A stretch of DNA of 64,000 nt. Source: Limnohabitans sp. WS1. Lineage in GTDB: Bacteria; Pseudomonadota; Gammaproteobacteria; Burkholderiales; Burkholderiaceae_C. The translations under genes were made by a program, and so were the position numbers. Location: positions 186,001 to 250,000 of the forward strand of contig NZ_NERU01000003.1 in assembly GCF_003063265.1 (NCBI RefSeq). Reading direction: 5' to 3'. Below, piece after piece: positions 60,007 to 64,000 of this stretch. The notes under the pieces are model-generated. The model was not told the DNA's origin, searched no databases, and worked only from the letters and a program-made list of their open reading frames with translations. Numbering within the stretch: the stretch's first letter is position 1; each line of letters starts with the position of its first letter.

Positions 60007-61134
60007 TTATTCCTTGGGGATGTAAGCGGTGATTTCGAGGCCGTAGCCGGTCATGCTGGGCATGCGGCGCGGGTTACCCATGAGGCGCATTTTGTGCACG
60101 CCGCATTCGCGCAGAATTTGTGCGCCCACCCCGTAGGTGCGCAGGTCCATTTTGCCGCGCTCGGGCGCTTGGGCGGAGCGGGCACGGCCTTCAAATTGGG
60201 CCAGCAATTGGTCTGCCGACTCGCCGCAGTTGAGCAGCACCGCGACGCCGCAGCCTTGGGCATTGATGTAGCTCAGGCTGGCGTCCAGACCCCAAGAATG
60301 CATGGCGCGGTTGACTTCCAAGGCGTCGAGCACCGACAGGGGCTCGTGCACGCGGACCGCCACCTCGGTCTCTGCCGTCCATTCGCCCTTGACCAAGGCC
60401 AGGTGCACGCTTTGGTTGGTTTGGTCACGGAAGGCATGGGCGGTGAACTCGCCATGCGCAGTTTGCAGTGGGCGGCTGCCAATGCGTTCCACCAGCGATT
60501 CGTTGCGGCTGCGGTGCTCGATCAAGTCGGCGATGGTGCCGATTTTCAGGCCGTGCTCGGCCGCAAAAAGCTGCAGATCGGGCAGGCGGGCCATGGTGCC
60601 GTCGTCATTCATGATCTCGCAAATCACCGACGAGGGGCTGCAGCCGGCCATGGCGGCCAGGTCGCAACCGGCTTCAGTGTGGCCGGCACGCATCAGTACG
60701 CCGCCGTCCACCGCTTGCAGCGGGAAGATGTGGCCGGGTTGCACCAAGTCGGTGGGCTGGCTGGCTTTTGCCACGGCCACTTGCACCGTCTTGGCGCGGT
60801 CGGCGGCCGAGATGCCGGTGGTCACGCCTTCAGCGGCTTCAATCGACACGGTAAACGCCGTGCTGTAGAAGGTGCCGTTGCGTGCGGCCATGGGCGGGAG
60901 CTTGAGAAATTCGCAGCGCTCGCGGGTGAGCGTGAGGCAAATCAGGCCCCTGCCAAAGCGGGCCATGAAGTTGATGGCTTCGGGCGTGACGTGGTCAGAC
61001 GCCAGGACCAGATCGCCTTCGTTTTCGCGGTCTTCTTCATCGACCAGGATGACGATGCGACCGGCTTTCATCTCGGCCACGATCTCTTCGACGGGCGAGA
61101 TCGCCACGGGTGTCAGTTGCGCTGGGGCGTTCAT
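60007..61134 (-). CDS. ribB: DHBP synthase fused to a degenerate GTP cyclohydrolase II domain (RibBX-type)
   Basis: A 375-residue protein. The N-terminal RibB domain (about residues 1-210) is intact: [28 protein letters not shown], and [20 protein letters not shown], with the acidic and His residues for ribulose-5-phosphate to DHBP. The C-terminal GTP-cyclohydrolase II-like half (about 215-375) lacks the zinc-binding Cys cluster normally reading CLTGDxxxSxxCDCG; that region here is [15 protein letters not shown]. It is therefore unlikely to hydrolyse GTP, so a separate RibA is needed. ATGA overlap with ribE sets the start. Confidence 0.93.
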   Translation of the reverse strand: MNAPAQLTPVAISPVEEIVAEMKAGRIVILVDEEDRENEGDLVLASDHVTPEAINFMARFGRGLICLTLTRERCEFLKLPPMAARNGTFYSTAFTVSIEAAEGVTTGISAADRAKTVQVAVAKASQPTDLVQPGHIFPLQAVDGGVLMRAGHTEAGCDLAAMAGCSPSSVICEIMNDDGTMARLPDLQLFAAEHGLKIGTIADLIEHRSRNESLVERIGSRPLQTAHGEFTAHAFRDQTNQSVHLALVKGEWTAETEVAVRVHEPLSVLDALEVNRAMHSWGLDASLSYINAQGCGVAVLLNCGESADQLLAQFEGRARSAQAPERGKMDLRTYGVGAQILRECGVHKMRLMGNPRRMPSMTGYGLEITAYIPKE

Positions 61135-61769
61135 GGCTTGTCTTTCTGGATCAGGCCTGCGCTGAGCATGCGCTCCACGTAGCGGGCCACGGTGTCGATT
61201 TCGAGGTTGACCCGGCTGCCCGCTTTCAGGCTGCCGAGGGCGGTGTTGTCCACGGTATGGGGGATCAGGTTGATGCTGATCTCACAGCCATCGGCCAGAT
61301 CGGCCACCTTGTTCACCGTCAGGCTCACGCCGTTGACAGTGATCGAGCCTTTGTAGGCGAGGTATTTTGCCAGGGAGTGGGGTGCCAGAATGCGCAGCTC
61401 CCAGCTTTCACCGATCTGCTCGAAATGGCTGATTTGGCCCACACCGTCCACATGGCCCGACACGATGTGTCCGCCCAGTCGGTCGTTGGCACGCAGTGCT
61501 TTTTCGAGGTTGACGCTGCCTTGCTGGTCCAATCCGCTGGTTTTGTCCAGCGATTCGGCCGAGATGTCGATGGTGAACTGACGGCTCTCGGGGCTGAAGG
61601 TGGTGACGGTCATGCAAGCGCCGTTCAGGGCGATGCTGTCGCCCAAGCCCACATCGTCAAGGTACCCGGCGGGGGCCTCGAGGGTGAGGCGCTTGCCGTG
61701 GTGTAAAGAGCGACCCAGGTCGTGGATGGCGACGATTCGCCCCACGCCGGTGATGATTCCAGTGAACAT
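61131..61769 (-). CDS. ribE: Riboflavin synthase alpha chain
   Basis: A 212-residue trimeric enzyme that dismutates two lumazines into riboflavin. It contains two lumazine-binding barrels: barrel 1 [20 protein letters not shown] with [15 protein letters not shown], and barrel 2 [20 protein letters not shown] with [13 protein letters not shown]. Both conserved barrels are complete. It heads the operon; no FMN riboswitch was seen in the 142 bp upstream. The product is used by the flavin enzymes of the window. Confidence 0.96.
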   Translation of the reverse strand: MFTGIITGVGRIVAIHDLGRSLHHGKRLTLEAPAGYLDDVGLGDSIALNGACMTVTTFSPESRQFTIDISAESLDKTSGLDQQGSVNLEKALRANDRLGGHIVSGHVDGVGQISHFEQIGESWELRILAPHSLAKYLAYKGSITVNGVSLTVNKVADLADGCEISINLIPHTVDNTALGSLKAGSRVNLEIDTVARYVERMLSAGLIQKDKP

Positions 61770-61964
61770 AGCGTTCTATTTTCGCAGGTAAAGTGGTTTG
61801 AACAGGGGCTGTGCAACAAAAAATGCACAACTTCAAGCGTGTCAGGTGGTGGGCATCTTCTCCAAAACCTCAGGGTTAACCAAGGCGACAGGGGCACGGG
61901 TGTGTGCCTAGAATGGTGCATTGCAGCAGATTTTTCATGGGCTGCCTGTCACCAGGAGTTTTCT

Positions 61965-62573
61965 TTGCCGGCCAAGCCACCCGTCCAGTCGATCAAACCC
62001 TCGAGGTCATCCCGTGCAGCCAAGGCGGGGCATGTCGACGAGTCAGCCCTGTTGGCCAGCACAGTTCGGACCATCAAGAAGTATCCCAACCGGCGCCTGT
62101 ATGACACTCAGACTTCCAGTTACGTGACTTTGGCTGAGCTTAAAAAATGGGTCATGGCCGCATCGCCCTTGCGGGTGGTGGATGCCAAAACGGGTCAAGA
62201 CCTGACGCGCACCATTTTGTTGCAAATCATCCTCGAAGAAGAGTCTGCGGGTGTGCCCATGTTCAGCGAGGCGGTGTTGTCCAACATCATCCGTTTTTAT
62301 GGTCACGCCATGCAGGGCCACATGGGGTCTTATTTGGAGACGCATGTGCAGTCTTTCATGGATTGGCAAAGCAAGTTAGGCGAATCGAGTCCGGCCTTGA
62401 GTCCTGAGGTCTGGTCTCAGTTCATGCAGTGGCAGACACCACTGATGCAAAACATGTTTTCAGGTTTGGCCGACCCGTCGCAAAACGTGATGACTCAGAT
62501 GCAAGATCAAATGAAAAAACAGATCCAGAAAAATACCGAGCAGCTGCTTGGCGTGTTGGGTTTGAAGACTTGA
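61965..62573 (+). CDS. phaR: Polyhydroxyalkanoate synthesis repressor PhaR
   Basis: A 202-residue regulator that binds PHB and represses phasin genes. The N-terminal PHB-accumulation domain is recognised by TIKKYPNRRLYDTQTSSYVTL and ELKKWVMAASPLRVVDAKTG. The following region, MFSEAVLSNIIRFYGHAMQG, completes the family pattern, and the C-terminus is a Gln-rich helix (MTQMQDQMKKQIQ). The start is TTG at 61965, because AGGAG lies six bases upstream and the frame opens only into unconserved sequence before. No phasin or pha genes are adjacent. Confidence 0.88.
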   Translation: MPAKPPVQSIKPSRSSRAAKAGHVDESALLASTVRTIKKYPNRRLYDTQTSSYVTLAELKKWVMAASPLRVVDAKTGQDLTRTILLQIILEEESAGVPMFSEAVLSNIIRFYGHAMQGHMGSYLETHVQSFMDWQSKLGESSPALSPEVWSQFMQWQTPLMQNMFSGLADPSQNVMTQMQDQMKKQIQKNTEQLLGVLGLKT

Positions 62574-62630
62574 GGCTTGTGCGCAGACCCTTTTTCACAA
62601 ACGTTTCGTTTTTGCAGGGACAATGGAGGG

Positions 62631-64000
62631 ATGAGTGAAATGATCCCAACTGCAACCGTACCCGCAAACCCAACCACACCCAAGGTGGGTTTTGTCAGCC
62701 TAGGATGCCCCAAGGCCCTGACAGATTCCGAGCTGATCCTGACGCAATTGAGCGCCGAGGGTTACCGAACTTCCAAAACCTTTGAAGGCGCTGACCTGGT
62801 GATTGTCAACACCTGTGGCTTCATTGACGAGGCCATCAAAGAGAGTCTGGACACCATCGCTGAAGCCTTGAATGAAAACGGCAAAGTGATTGTGACCGGC
62901 TGTTTGGGTGCCAAGACGGGCGCGGGCGGCGGCAATATGGTGCTGGAAATGCACCCCAGCGTGTTGGCGGTGACCGGTCCCCATGCCACGCAAGAAGTGA
63001 TGGATGCGGTGCACACCCACTTGCCCAAGCCTCACGATCCATTTTTGGATTTGGTGCCCGGCGGCTTTGGCGAAGCAGGGCTCAAACTCACGCCGCGCCA
63101 CTATGCGTATTTGAAGATCAGCGAAGGCTGCAACCACCGCTGCACGTTTTGCATCATTCCTTCCATGCGCGGCGACTTGGTGTCGCGGCCCATTGGCGAT
63201 GTGCTCAAAGAAGCCAAGGCCTTGTTTGAAGGTGGTGTCAAGGAGTTGCTGGTCATCAGCCAAGACACCTCTGCTTATGGGGTAGATGTGAAATACCGCA
63301 CCGGGTTTTGGGACGGCAAGCCGGTCAAAACCCGCATGTTGGAATTGGTGCAAGCCTTGGGTGAAATGGCTCGTTCGCACGATGCTTGGGTGCGTTTGCA
63401 TTACGTTTACCCCTACCCGAGCGTCGATGACATCATCCCTTTGATGGCACAGGGTTGGGTTTTGCCTTATCTGGATGTGCCGTTTCAACACAGCCATCCT
63501 GATGTGCTCAAACGCATGAAACGGCCTGCCAGCGGTGAGAAAAATTTGGAGCGCATTCAACGCTGGCGGGAGTTGTGTCCAGAGTTGGTCATTCGCAGCA
63601 CCTTCATCGCTGGTTTTCCAGGCGAAACCGAAGAAGAGTTTGAGCATTTGCTCAGCTTTTTGCGAGAAGCACAAATTGACCGCGCGGGTTGTTTTGCCTA
63701 CAGCCCGGTCAACGGTGCAACGGCCAATGACTTGCCTGGCATGTTGCCTGAGGCCTTGCGCGAAGCACGGCGTGCCCGCTTCATGGCCGTGGCCGAAGAG
63801 GTGTCGATCGCCCGTTTGCACCAGCGTGTAGGCTCGACCATGCAGGTGCTGGTTGACAGTGCGCCGGCCATGGGGCGGCGAGGTGGGGTGGGGCGCAGCT
63901 TTGGTGATGCACCTGAGATTGATGGCGTTGTTCGCCTGTTACCGCCAGAAAAATTGAGCAAAACCCTGAAAGTCGGTGAGTTCACCCGCGCCCGCATTGT
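62631..64000 (+). CDS. rimO: Ribosomal protein S12 methylthiotransferase RimO (3' end outside window)
   Basis: At least 456 residues of RimO, the radical-SAM enzyme that methylthiolates Asp88 of ribosomal protein S12. The N-terminal MTTase domain has [23 protein letters not shown] and VTGCLG (three cluster Cys). The radical-SAM motif is CNHRCTFC (about residue 168). The segment [12 protein letters not shown] and the [17 protein letters not shown] domain follow, with the C-terminal TRAM domain beginning near the window end. The start at 62631 has GGAGGG upstream. The gene runs past base 64000. Confidence 0.97.
   Translation, partial: MSEMIPTATVPANPTTPKVGFVSLGCPKALTDSELILTQLSAEGYRTSKTFEGADLVIVNTCGFIDEAIKESLDTIAEALNENGKVIVTGCLGAKTGAGGGNMVLEMHPSVLAVTGPHATQEVMDAVHTHLPKPHDPFLDLVPGGFGEAGLKLTPRHYAYLKISEGCNHRCTFCIIPSMRGDLVSRPIGDVLKEAKALFEGGVKELLVISQDTSAYGVDVKYRTGFWDGKPVKTRMLELVQALGEMARSHDAWVRLHYVYPYPSVDDIIPLMAQGWVLPYLDVPFQHSHPDVLKRMKRPASGEKNLERIQRWRELCPELVIRSTFIAGFPGETEEEFEHLLSFLREAQIDRAGCFAYSPVNGATANDLPGMLPEALREARRARFMAVAEEVSIARLHQRVGSTMQVLVDSAPAMGRRGGVGRSFGDAPEIDGVVRLLPPEKLSKTLKVGEFTRARI

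Noticed and set aside
61770..61964. Possible FMN riboswitch upstream of ribE
   Set aside because: None of the conserved RFN-element segments were visible in the leader.

Overview
The window is about 64 kb of high-GC bacterial chromosome. Several features point to a betaproteobacterium of the Comamonadaceae (Limnohabitans, Rhodoferax or Acidovorax-like): the tig-clpP-clpX-lon block, PhaR, a TctC/Bug-type binding protein, paired HpnD and squalene-synthase-like genes, a RibB with a degenerate GTP-cyclohydrolase II half, and CCA-encoding tRNA genes. The genus is inference. There is no rRNA operon, prophage, CRISPR array or intact insertion sequence. Most of the window is core metabolism, with a few accessory or rearranged spots.

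Layout. 1-1.7 kb: partial HAD hydrolase and a GST set among clusters of REP-like hairpins, one cluster bounded by short inverted repeats like a MITE. 1.7-5.2 kb: secreted S9 peptidase, a coupled DUF2975/Xre pair, then an orphan HipB-like regulator behind three 18-bp palindromes and flanked by a duplicated 58-bp end of hpnD. 5.2-11.7 kb: squalene/presqualene synthases, divergent from a two-gene RND efflux pump with a clear promoter and operator. 11.7-18.4 kb: tRNA-Leu, trigger factor, ClpP, ClpX, Lon (heat-shock-like promoters before clpP and lon), two identical tRNA-Gly and a tRNA-Cys. 18.4-28.4 kb: aminotransferase, FKBP, nitronate monooxygenase, GST, MAPEG, tRNA-Leu, UMF1-type MFS, MurI, class I fumarase and a UPF0114 membrane protein. 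28.5-38.3 kb: carbon and acyl-CoA metabolism (Acs, Bug protein, AhpD-like and PcaC-like proteins, nitroreductase, fused acyl-CoA dehydrogenase, PAS-LuxR regulator divergent from scoAB).

38.4-50 kb holds the most distinctive material: a ParB-like protein with a C-terminal coiled coil downstream of tRNA-Gly(CCC), GabD, another MITE-like element, and a four-gene minus-strand glycosylation operon in which every junction is an ATGA stop/start overlap. Its last gene encodes a 1427-residue protein with two complete SPINDLY/OGT-type glycosyltransferase domains, each with its own TPR region. 50-64 kb is conserved: DUF599 protein, DnaE, a secreted Asn-rich protein, then one long minus-strand operon running ribE - ribB(hybrid) - ribH - nusB - aminotransferase - ybgC - tolQ - tolR - tolA, and finally PhaR and a RimO gene cut by the window end.

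The best candidates for something undescribed are the double-OGT operon, the HipB-like cassette lodged at the end of hpnD with its evenly spaced operators, and the two REP families plus the MITE-like element. Everything here was read by eye. Family assignments rest on recognised motifs, and promoters and hairpins are predictions.
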